The notes beneath the pieces are model-generated. The model ran no database searches and was not told the origin of the DNA. It worked only from the letters and a program-made list of their open reading frames with translations. Made by a program: the position numbers and the translations under genes. A stretch of DNA of 64,000 bases from Sphingosinicella sp041916975. GTDB lineage: Bacteria; Pseudomonadota; Alphaproteobacteria; Sphingomonadales; Sphingomonadaceae. This document shows positions 52,711 through 59,767 of this stretch, in pieces. How positions within the stretch are numbered: position 1 is the stretch's first letter; the number at the start of each line of letters is the position of its first letter. Location of the stretch: NCBI RefSeq assembly GCF_041916975.1, contig NZ_JAYRYK010000001.1, forward strand, positions 4,114,931 through 4,178,930, given 5' to 3'.

Positions 52711-53415
52711 TCAGGCGGGGCACCAGTGAATGTCGACCGGGACGGTGACTTCGGCGAGGACGCGGCCGATCGGCGTGTCCGAAAGCGGCCCGTCTTCTAG
52801 TGCCTTTTCAAGCACGGCCTTCGCTTCGTCGCCTTGGAGCGCGACGATCAGCGTGCGCGCGGAAACGATCGCCGCGCGGGTCAGCGTCACGCGCGCCACC
52901 GGCGCATCTTTCGGCAGCGGATCGGGCATCACGCCGATGGCGCGGCGCGCCTTCGGGCCGTTCAGCGCCTCGTCGAGATCGGGACCGCGGAAGATGCCCG
53001 CGGTTTCGCCGTTCGCACCGACATCGAGCCACACGAGATCGGGCGGCCATTGCAGGTCTTCGAGCCGTGCGTCGGCGGCGCGTCCCGCGGCCTTGTAGTC
53101 GGCGTTTTCGCTGCCGATCGGCAATACACGCGCGCCCTTGGGCAGGAAGATGCGGGCGAGTGCGGCGGCAGCGGAAAGCGGACTGTCGACCGCGACGAGG
53201 CAGTCGCCGGTCGGCACGATGGTAACGCGCTTCCAGTCGAACTTCGCCTTCGCGACCTCTTTCAGCACGGTGAGCGCGATGCCGCTGCCGGGCACGGCGA
53301 TCAGCGCCTGCCCGCGCGCATCGATGGCGCTTTCGATGATGAACTGGATGTCGCCCGCCGCCGACGCGGCGAGTTCGGCGGAATCATCTGCATCCCACCA
53401 TTCGGCTTCAATCAT
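52711..53415 (-). CDS. pgl: 6-phosphogluconolactonase
   Basis: 234 aa DevB-type lactonase hydrolysing 6-phosphogluconolactone to 6-phosphogluconate. Features: ALIAVPGSGIALTVLKEVAK at the N-terminal phosphate site, VTIVPTGDCLVAVDSPLSAA, and the conserved lactonase aspartate/His region LVWLDVGANGETAGIFRGPD (usual LGMGxDGHTASLFP replaced by LDVGANGETAGIFRGP). It is upstream of and coupled by proximity to glk. In this organism it would feed the Entner-Doudoroff route. Confidence 0.92.
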   Translation of the reverse strand: MIEAEWWDADDSAELAASAAGDIQFIIESAIDARGQALIAVPGSGIALTVLKEVAKAKFDWKRVTIVPTGDCLVAVDSPLSAAAALARIFLPKGARVLPIGSENADYKAAGRAADARLEDLQWPPDLVWLDVGANGETAGIFRGPDLDEALNGPKARRAIGVMPDPLPKDAPVARVTLTRAAIVSARTLIVALQGDEAKAVLEKALEDGPLSDTPIGRVLAEVTVPVDIHWCPA

Positions 53416-53472
53416 GGCTGCTCCTGCCGGAATGTTCGTGTCGAGGCCGGAAAAACTCGAACCGAACTATGA

Positions 53473-53509
53473 AGAATCGCGTCCTGTCTAACGACTGAGA
53501 CGCGATTCT
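53473..53509 (-). terminator. Hairpin downstream of the D-aminoacylase operon
   Basis: Perfect 11-bp arms AGAATCGCGTC / GACGCGATTCT with a 15-base loop, 28 bases past the amidohydrolase stop. On the minus strand TTCATAG follows, so T-richness is weak. A terminator is the simplest reading; an operator for pgl, 58 bases away, is the alternative. Confidence 0.6.
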
Positions 53510-53537
53510 CCATCCGCAATTTGCCCCGCGCAGCGGG

Positions 53538-55457
53538 CTATTCGGCCTGCACCGAACCCTTCGCGGGCAGAACCGCCGCCGGTTCACTTCCTAGTGCCAC
53601 CGTCACCACGGGGGCCTCGGCGCCGCCATCCGCCCGGTCGAGCGTCAGCGTTGCAGCCTTCAGGTTGCCGGCCTTGTCCTTCAGCACTGCAGTGACGCTC
53701 GCCCAGCCTTTGGCGGTCTGGACCGTGCCGAGCCGTTCGGCCGTCCACACCGTGCCCGATTTCACGTCCTTCAGCTTCACCGTGCCGGCGGCGAAGCGTT
53801 CACCCGCGCCCTGCTTCGCGGCGATGGTCACGCTGTAGTCCGGCGATTGCCCGCTCGCGGTGAAGGATCGGGCCGCCGCCGTGCTCGTCATCGGGCGGCT
53901 TGGCATGTGCGCGTCGCGCAGCAGCACCGCGCCCGATTTCGCACCGGTCGCCGCGCCATCGGCGAGCGCCGCAACCCCATTCACGATCACGTGGCGGACA
54001 CCGTCCGAAGGCAGCGTCGGCGCATCGAACGTCGCATGGTCGCGCACGGTTTTCGGATCGAAGATCATCACGTCGGCGCGCATACCCGGTGCGATGTGGC
54101 CGCGATCGACCATGCCGATGATCGCGGCGGGCAGGGCGCTCATCTTGCGGACGGCGTCTTCCATGGTGATCGTGCCGGTGTCGCGCACATAGTGGCCGAG
54201 GATCTTCGGAAAGCTGCCGAAATAGCGCGGGTGACCCCGGTTCTTGATCGAGGCGCCGCAATCGCACGCCACGGCTGTATCCGGATATTGCAGGAAGGCG
54301 ATCACGTCCTTCTCGTCGCCGAACGTCATGTTGGCGCGAACAAAGGGATCGCGTTCCAGCGTGCGGAGCACCGCTTCGCCTGCGCCGATGTTTTCCTCCG
54401 CCATGACGTCGGTGAGCCGCTTGCCGAGATCGGGAAGCGCGATGCCCTCGGCGCCGCCGAGGCGCGTTGCCATCGCATATTCCGCCGCCTCGACGAGCTG
54501 CGGGCGGAGCTTCGGGTCCTTGAAGCGCGCGAGCATGGCGTCGCGTCCGCCGTCCGCCGCCCAGCCGGGGACGAGGAACGCCTGCAGCATCGTCTGCCCG
54601 GCAAGGTACGGGTAGATGTCGATCGCCGTCCATGCGCCGCGCGCGGTTGCGGCGGAGACCATTTCGAGCACCTTCGGTGCGTTGCCGCGTTCCTTGCCCG
54701 CGCTCTTGATATGCGTGATGACGGGGACGAGGCCCGCCTTCTCGCCAATGAGAACGGTTTCCTCCATGCCCTTGAAGGAGCTGAGATTGTCTTCGGGGCG
54801 CAGCCGGTCGTGGTTGGGGAAATTGGTGCGCCACGGCTTCGCGACGGAGACGATGTCGATTACCTCTTCCGTTTTCGCATAGTAGGATGGGCGGTAATCG
54901 AGACCCGAGGAGACGCCCCATGCGCCGGCCTTCAGGTTCTTCACGACCGCGGCTTTCATCGATGCGATCTGCTCGGGCGTCGGGCGCAGGTCGCGGTCGC
55001 CCATCGCATCGCGCCACACGGCGTTGAAGCCGACGTAGGCGCCGATATTCTCGGCAAGGCCGTTCGCGGCCATCTCCGGAAGCTGCGCCGCGATATCGCT
55101 GCCCCCGCCGCCGTCGGCGTTGATGATCTCGGTCGTGACGCCCTGCGTCAGCATGTTGACCGCGGTCGAGACGCCGTCGGGCTCGGCATGGCTGTGGATG
55201 TTGATGAAGCCGGGGGCAACGACGAGCCCGGCGGCATCTATGGTTTTCTCGGCTTTCGCTGTGCCGAGATTGCCCACCGCGACGATATGCCCGTCTGCGA
55301 TCGCAACGTCGCCCGGATAGGCGGCAAGGCCACTGCCGTCGACGATGGTGCCGCCCTTGATCACGATGTCGTAGGCGGCATCTTTCGCAAGCGTCGGCAC
55401 GCTGGCTGCGGAGCAGAGGAGCAGGGCCGCGCCTGCGGTACGCACACTGGAAATCAT
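53538..55457 (-). CDS. N-acyl-D-amino-acid deacylase family amidohydrolase, secreted
   Basis: 639 aa. A signal peptide (TAGAALLLCSAASVPTLA) leads an amidohydrolase of the D-aminoacylase type: YDIVIKGGTIVDGSGLAAYP, metal ligands in APGFINIHSHAEPDGVST (HxH), and VITHIKSAGKERGN. The C-terminal extra domain (about 500-639) is beta-rich. It should release D-amino acids or process D-amino-acid-containing dipeptides in the periplasm. ATG 55457 starts two bases after the stop of the serine hydrolase gene; the in-frame ATG at 55493 would overlap it and spoil the signal peptide. Operon with a class C-like serine hydrolase. Confidence 0.9.
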   Translation of the reverse strand: MISSVRTAGAALLLCSAASVPTLAKDAAYDIVIKGGTIVDGSGLAAYPGDVAIADGHIVAVGNLGTAKAEKTIDAAGLVVAPGFINIHSHAEPDGVSTAVNMLTQGVTTEIINADGGGGSDIAAQLPEMAANGLAENIGAYVGFNAVWRDAMGDRDLRPTPEQIASMKAAVVKNLKAGAWGVSSGLDYRPSYYAKTEEVIDIVSVAKPWRTNFPNHDRLRPEDNLSSFKGMEETVLIGEKAGLVPVITHIKSAGKERGNAPKVLEMVSAATARGAWTAIDIYPYLAGQTMLQAFLVPGWAADGGRDAMLARFKDPKLRPQLVEAAEYAMATRLGGAEGIALPDLGKRLTDVMAEENIGAGEAVLRTLERDPFVRANMTFGDEKDVIAFLQYPDTAVACDCGASIKNRGHPRYFGSFPKILGHYVRDTGTITMEDAVRKMSALPAAIIGMVDRGHIAPGMRADVMIFDPKTVRDHATFDAPTLPSDGVRHVIVNGVAALADGAATGAKSGAVLLRDAHMPSRPMTSTAAARSFTASGQSPDYSVTIAAKQGAGERFAAGTVKLKDVKSGTVWTAERLGTVQTAKGWASVTAVLKDKAGNLKAATLTLDRADGGAEAPVVTVALGSEPAAVLPAKGSVQAE

Positions 55458-55459
55458 CT

Positions 55460-56635
55460 TCACTTCTTTGCTCCGCCGTTGCCGTTGAACCATGCTTTCG
55501 CCACGTCATAATAGCGCTGGTTCGCGCCGCCCTGCGTGTTGACGAGGAGCACGATGGCCGTCTTCTCGTCCGGGTATGTGTAGAGCGCCGAATTGAAGCC
55601 GTTGATGGCGCCGCCGTGGCCCACGATACGGCGGCCGTCACGCTCGCCCACCGCAAGGCCGAGGCCGTATTCCAGCGGTGGAGGGCCGCTCGGAAAAGAC
55701 TTGCTTACCGCGCTCGTCAGGCGTCCGTCTTTCAGCTTTGCAGGTTCGATCATCAGTGCAAGGCTTTCCGGCTTCACGACGTTGCCGGAAAAGAGCGCGT
55801 CCTGCCAGCGCAGCATGTCTGCCGCCGTCGAGCGCATCGCACCCGCACCGTGCGCGACGCTTACCGAAAGGGGCAGGGGATTGGCGAGTTTATCGTCCAG
55901 AAGGTCATACCCTTTGGCGCGGCGCGGAATGATCGCGCGCTCGTCGTCGTAAGCCGTGTCGTTGAGGCCGAGCGGCTTGGTGATCATCTCTTCGAGCGCA
56001 ACGCCGTAGGGCTTGCCGGTGAGCTTCTCGACGATCGCGGCCGCCAGCACATAGGCCGAATTGTTGTAGCGATAGTCCTCGCCCACCGCGAAATCGGTGA
56101 GATTGTCCTGGCCAGCGATGTAGGAAATCATTTCCTTCGTATCGTGCGCGCGCCATCCGCGCGATGCGAAGTTCTTGTCGGTATAGCTGTGGATGCCCGA
56201 GGTGTGGTTGAGCAGGTGCCGCACGGTGATGCCGTCGGCCTTCGGGAAATCGGGGAAGTATTTGCTGATGGGGTCGCTGAGCGAGAGCTGCCCGCGCTCC
56301 ACGAGCATCATCAGCATCGCCGTCGTGAACTGCTTGGTGATCGAGCCGATGCGGAAGATCGTGTCCGCCTTCACCGGCTGACCGTCCTCGAGATCGGCAA
56401 ATCCATAGCCCTTCACAAAGACGATCTTGCCGTCCTTCATCACGCCGACCGCGCCGCCGGCCAGTTTCCCGCTCGCGATTGCGTCCGTCATCACCTTGTC
56501 GATTCCGGCCGTCGCCGCCTTGCTCGCCGTGATCGCGGCAGCATCCTTTGCAACAGCAGGCAGCGGCGCGGCGTGTGCGAGCAGAAGGGCGGCGGGAGCG
56601 AGCCCCAGCCAGCGAAAAATTTTGCGCTTCGTCAT
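55460..56635 (-). CDS. Serine hydrolase, class C beta-lactamase/D-peptidase fold
   Basis: 391 aa, signal peptide (APAALLLAHAAPLPAVA). Active-site motifs: SxxK in IGSITKQFTTAM (about 97-100), YxN in DYRYNNSAYVLAAA, and HGG in RIVGHGGAINGFNSALY, the penicillin-binding-fold esterase/D-aminopeptidase pattern. A D-aminopeptidase or D-peptide-releasing role fits the coupled D-aminoacylase better than antibiotic resistance. A 27-bp perfect palindrome sits 34 bases upstream of the ATG, so the operon is probably repressed or activated by a dimeric regulator. Confidence 0.9.
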   Translation of the reverse strand: MTKRKIFRWLGLAPAALLLAHAAPLPAVAKDAAAITASKAATAGIDKVMTDAIASGKLAGGAVGVMKDGKIVFVKGYGFADLEDGQPVKADTIFRIGSITKQFTTAMLMMLVERGQLSLSDPISKYFPDFPKADGITVRHLLNHTSGIHSYTDKNFASRGWRAHDTKEMISYIAGQDNLTDFAVGEDYRYNNSAYVLAAAIVEKLTGKPYGVALEEMITKPLGLNDTAYDDERAIIPRRAKGYDLLDDKLANPLPLSVSVAHGAGAMRSTAADMLRWQDALFSGNVVKPESLALMIEPAKLKDGRLTSAVSKSFPSGPPPLEYGLGLAVGERDGRRIVGHGGAINGFNSALYTYPDEKTAIVLLVNTQGGANQRYYDVAKAWFNGNGGAKK

Positions 56636-56668
56636 CTGAATTGAACTCCCATCCCATCAGCGATTCGC

Positions 56669-56695
56669 CATTCAGGATATTGAATATCCTGAATG
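56669..56695 (-). promoter_or_regulatory. Perfect 27-bp palindrome upstream of serine hydrolase operon
   Basis: CATTCAGGATATT, G, AATATCCTGAATG: 13-1-13 perfect dyad. A further direct CATTCAGG half-site occurs at 56706-56713 (minus strand). It lies just upstream of the first gene's start and may overlap its promoter. No regulator gene is adjacent. Confidence 0.75.
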
Positions 56696-56792
56696 GAAAA
56701 ATTCAACCTGAATGAGTTATGGAATGGAAAGTCGTTTCCACGACCGCGAGGCGTCTGCCTTGCGGATGGTGCGTTGAAAATGTCGGAAAATC

Positions 56793-56866
56793 TGGAGGCC
56801 CGAGCCGGAATCGAACCGGCGTGCAAGGATTTGCAGTCCTCTGCGTAACCACTCCGCCATCGGGCC
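56793..56866 (-). tRNA. tRNA-Cys (GCA)
   Basis: Minus-strand cloverleaf with acceptor GGCCCGA/TCGGGCC, discriminator U73 and encoded CCA (56793-56795). The anticodon loop CTGCAAA gives GCA; U73 is the cysteine identity base. T-loop TTCGATT is normal. Confidence 0.96.
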
Positions 56867-56908
56867 TCGATGCGAGAGGCGCGCTCTCTAGACCATCGCG
56901 TGGGCCAG

Positions 56909-56944
56909 TGTAAATGCCTCTGTAAATGCCCCTGTATATGCCAC
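56909..56944. repeat. Three tandem 12-bp repeats
   Basis: TGTAAATGCCTC, TGTAAATGCCCC, TGTATATGCCAC in a row, in the non-coding gap between tRNA-Cys and pcm. The units differ by one to three bases. Probably replication slippage; a short iteron-like protein site is possible. Confidence 0.7.
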
Positions 56945-57082
56945 GCCGGTGTTGCCTTTCGACAGAAGCTACACAGGAATGGACAGACGCTGACTTTCCG
57001 CCTTGGCGTTGCCGCGCGAAGCTCTTAAAGCCGGATGCAGCCGTGCCGTGCCTCAAAGCGGCCTGCGGCTTGCCAATTTAGT

Positions 57083-57102
57083 GTGTTATTCGTATATAAC
57101 AC
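57083..57102 (+). promoter_or_regulatory. Inverted repeat in the pcm-tolC promoter
   Basis: GTGTTAT, six bases, ATAACAC: perfect 7-bp dyad in an AT-rich patch 30 bases upstream of the GTG of the pcm-like gene, overlapping a TATAAC -10-like box. TetR-type operators in front of efflux genes often look like this; the regulator is not in the window. Confidence 0.45.
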
Positions 57103-57132
57103 CGTGAACAGGTTCAGGAGGACGCGAAGCCC

Positions 57133-57795
57133 GTGAAATTGCCGGACTTCAGGAAGATGCGCAGCGCGATGATCGACAGCCAGCTGCGCCCGAGCGGTAT
57201 CGTCGAGCCCAATCTTATCGCCGCCATCAAATATGTGCCGCGCGAGATGTATGTTCCCGCCGAGCTCTCCTCGCTCGCCTATCTGGATGAAGCGCTTGAG
57301 GTCGTGCCGGGCCGCGCGATGCCGGCGCCGCTCGTCGGCTGCCTGCTGATGTCTGCGCTTGAAGCAGCCCCGACGGAGCGTGCGCTCATCGTTGGCGGCA
57401 CCACGGGTTATTCGGCCTCGATCCTCGCGCGGCTCTGCGCGCATGTCACGCTGGTCGAGGACGATGCGACGCTCGTGCGCCGCGCGTCTTCCGCGATCTC
57501 CAAGACCGGGGTTTCGAACGTCAGCGTCGTCGAAGGGCCGCTCGCCGAGGGCTGCGCCGAAGGCGCGCCGTATGATGTGCTGCTGATTGAAGGCGAGGTC
57601 GAGGATGTGCCCGACGCGCTCGTCGCGCAGGTCCGCGACGGCGGACGCATCGCGGCCGTGCTCGCCGAGCGCGGCGCGGCGCCGAGCGTTGCGGTGGGTC
57701 GTGTCGCGGGTGGTCATGTCGGCTGGACGCGTCTGCTCGAAGCAGGCGCACCGCGGCTCAAGGGTTTCGAGCGGCCGCGGGTCTTCGAGTTCTAG
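57133..57795 (+). CDS. pcm: Protein-L-isoaspartate O-methyltransferase-like protein
   Basis: 220 aa SAM methyltransferase fold of the Pcm family: MKLPDFRKMRSAMIDSQLRP, VPREMYVPAELSSLAYLDEA, and SAM loop ALIVGGTTGYSASILARLC in place of the usual VGxGxGY. The product-binding motifs are eroded, so repair of isoaspartate residues is uncertain. The gene starts with GTG 57133 after CAGGAGGACGCGAAGCCC. It lies 10 bases upstream of tolC, an arrangement common in alphaproteobacteria, and may serve the efflux/secretion operon. Confidence 0.85.
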   Translation: MKLPDFRKMRSAMIDSQLRPSGIVEPNLIAAIKYVPREMYVPAELSSLAYLDEALEVVPGRAMPAPLVGCLLMSALEAAPTERALIVGGTTGYSASILARLCAHVTLVEDDATLVRRASSAISKTGVSNVSVVEGPLAEGCAEGAPYDVLLIEGEVEDVPDALVAQVRDGGRIAAVLAERGAAPSVAVGRVAGGHVGWTRLLEAGAPRLKGFERPRVFEF

Positions 57796-57805
57796 GAGCG
57801 GGCGA

Positions 57806-59254
57806 ATGGGTGGCAGGTTTTTCGTTCTGATGGGGGGCGCGGCGCTCGCCGCGCTTGCGGCAACGCCGGCGGCGGCGGAAAGCCTCCGCGACGCGATGGC
57901 CGCCGCTTATGCCAACAACCCCGTTCTCGCGGGCGCCCGCGCGGGCCAGCAGGCGGTTTCCGAAACCGTCGTGCAGCAGCTCGGCGCGTTCCGGCCGACC
58001 ATTGGCGCGCAGGCGGCGCTCGATCAGGAAACCAACGGCCCCGGCCGCTTCAACGATATGAGCCGCCTCGTGACGGTCGGCGTACAGCTCACCCAGCCCG
58101 TCTATCAGGGCGGGCGCCTGCAAGCCGGTCTCAAGGCCGCGAAGAGTCGTGAGGTCGCGGGCCGCGAACAGCTTCGCGGGGTCGAGAACCAGACGATCTT
58201 CGACACCGTCGTCGCCTACATGGATGTGCTGCGGCTGCAGGCTGAGGTGGATCTGACGAGCAATCAGGTCCGCGTGCTCGAACGCCAGTTGCAGGCATCG
58301 AACGACCGTTTCGAAGTCGGCGACCTGACCCGCACCGACGTTGCGCAGAGCGACGCGCGCCTCGCGCTCGCGCGCAGCCAGAGCATCGCCGCGCTCGGCA
58401 ACCTCGCGAATGCGCGCGCGACCTACGAGCGCGTCGTCGGCCATGCGCCGGAGAACCTTGAGCAGCCGCAGCTCCCCGGCCTCATCCCCGGCACGCAGCA
58501 GCAGGCGATCGACCTCGCGCTCGCCGACAGCCCGTTCATGCTCGCCGCGAAGTCGGAGCAGGAAGCTGCCCGTCAGGATGTGCGCGTGCAGAAGGGTGCG
58601 CGCCTGCCCAGCGTCGATGCCACCTTCGGCGCCGGTTACACGAACTTCCGCGGCCTCTCGGCGGCGGGTGCGGGCGTCCGTACCAGCGGCATCGATTATA
58701 CGCAGAACATCGGTGCGACGCTGACGCTCCCGATCTTCCAGGCGGGCGTGCAGGGCTCGCGCATCCGTGAGGCGCAGGCACGCTTCTCGCAGGCCGAGCA
58801 GAACACGCTTTCTGCCGAGCGCGACACGATCGAAAGCGCGCGTCAGGCATGGGAAAACCTGCAAAGCGCCCGCTCGACGATCGAATCGGCCAAGATTCAG
58901 GTCAGCGCCAACGAACTCGCGCTCGAAGGCACGCGCGCCGAGAACGAGGTCGGCTCGCGCGATATCCTCGACGTGCTGAACGCCGAGCAGGAACTGCTCG
59001 ACGCGCGCGTCACGCTGGTTCGCGCCGAACGCGATGCGTTCGTTGCCGGTTATGCGCTGCTCGCCACGGTGGGCCGCGCCGAGGCCGACGACCTCGAACT
59101 GCCGGTCGAGCTTTACCGCCCGGACGATTACACCGCGCAGGCCAAGCGCCACTGGGTGGACTGGGCACCGGGCTTCGATGCGCAGCCCGTGGCAACGCAG
59201 GTGAAGGCGCCGGACACGATGGGGCCGCCGGCTCCGCCGAGCGTCCAGCAGTAG
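57806..59254 (+). CDS. tolC: TolC-family outer-membrane efflux protein
   Basis: 482 aa outer-membrane channel. A signal peptide (GGAALAALAATPAAA) is followed by two OEP repeats, each a long coiled-coil helical pair with beta strands (LRDAMAAAYANNPVLAGARA; IDLALADSPFMLAAKSEQEA). NEVGSRDILDVLNAEQELLD is the conserved TolC signature in repeat two. It would connect inner-membrane RND/ABC pumps or type I secretion to the outside. ATG 57806 follows TAGGAGCGGGCG. Operon with the pcm-like gene. Confidence 0.95.
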   Translation: MGGRFFVLMGGAALAALAATPAAAESLRDAMAAAYANNPVLAGARAGQQAVSETVVQQLGAFRPTIGAQAALDQETNGPGRFNDMSRLVTVGVQLTQPVYQGGRLQAGLKAAKSREVAGREQLRGVENQTIFDTVVAYMDVLRLQAEVDLTSNQVRVLERQLQASNDRFEVGDLTRTDVAQSDARLALARSQSIAALGNLANARATYERVVGHAPENLEQPQLPGLIPGTQQQAIDLALADSPFMLAAKSEQEAARQDVRVQKGARLPSVDATFGAGYTNFRGLSAAGAGVRTSGIDYTQNIGATLTLPIFQAGVQGSRIREAQARFSQAEQNTLSAERDTIESARQAWENLQSARSTIESAKIQVSANELALEGTRAENEVGSRDILDVLNAEQELLDARVTLVRAERDAFVAGYALLATVGRAEADDLELPVELYRPDDYTAQAKRHWVDWAPGFDAQPVATQVKAPDTMGPPAPPSVQQ

Positions 59255-59294
59255 CCGCGTGACAACGCCCGGCGATTGGCGCTAAATCGCACGC

Positions 59295-59708
59295 ATGGCA
59301 GGCAAGCCCGAACCCACGATGGAGGAAATCCTCGCATCGATCCGCCGCATCATCGCGGAGGATGACGGCGAACGCGTGCGCGCGCCGGATGCGGAGCCGG
59401 AAATCGACGACGAGGACGAGCCGCTCGACGAGACCGGCGCGCGGTTCGAGGCAGAGCCTTCGGCCGTGCTGGAGCTTTCCGAAGCCGCGCAGTCCGCGGT
59501 TTCCGAGGCTGTTCAGGCGAGGGCGTCTGAGAGTTTCTCGGCGCTGTCCTCCATGCGCCTGCGCGGCGACGGTACTGGCCCGGAAACCCTCGAAGGTCTG
59601 GTCCGCGAGATGCTTCAGCCGATGCTGAAGGGCTGGCTCGATGCCAACCTGCCGGAGATCGTCGAGCAGATGGTCGCCCGCGAGATCGCCCGCATCACGC
59701 GCAAGTAA
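59295..59708 (+). CDS. popZ: PopZ-like polar organising protein (DUF2497)
   Basis: 137 aa. The N-terminal helix EPTMEEILASIRRIIAEDDG is the PopZ client-binding region, the centre is acidic and disordered (PEIDDEDEPLDETG), and the C-terminal oligomerisation helices read ETLEGLVREMLQPMLKGWLD and LPEIVEQMVAREIARITRK. In Caulobacter PopZ forms polar condensates that anchor ParB-parS and recruit polarity factors. The central linker here is shorter than in Caulobacter. It lies 59 bases before valS, the usual neighbour in alphaproteobacteria. Confidence 0.92.
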   Translation: MAGKPEPTMEEILASIRRIIAEDDGERVRAPDAEPEIDDEDEPLDETGARFEAEPSAVLELSEAAQSAVSEAVQARASESFSALSSMRLRGDGTGPETLEGLVREMLQPMLKGWLDANLPEIVEQMVAREIARITRK

Positions 59709-59767
59709 GCATTCCCGTATAGCTGGCCCGCTTGCCGCCGCGCCGCGCGGCTGGCAAAGGAGCGCGC

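Noticed and set aside
53847..55511. 554-codon plus-strand open frame
   Set aside because: Antisense to the D-aminoacylase gene; composition typical of shadow frames.
55460..56635. Acquired class C beta-lactamase resistance gene
   Set aside because: The YxN/HGG pattern and coupling to a D-aminoacylase fit an esterase/D-peptidase better; no KTG motif was seen.
57133..57795. Calling the pcm-like gene a pseudogene
   Set aside because: The frame is intact, with good ribosome binding site and coupling to tolC; only motif erosion is seen.
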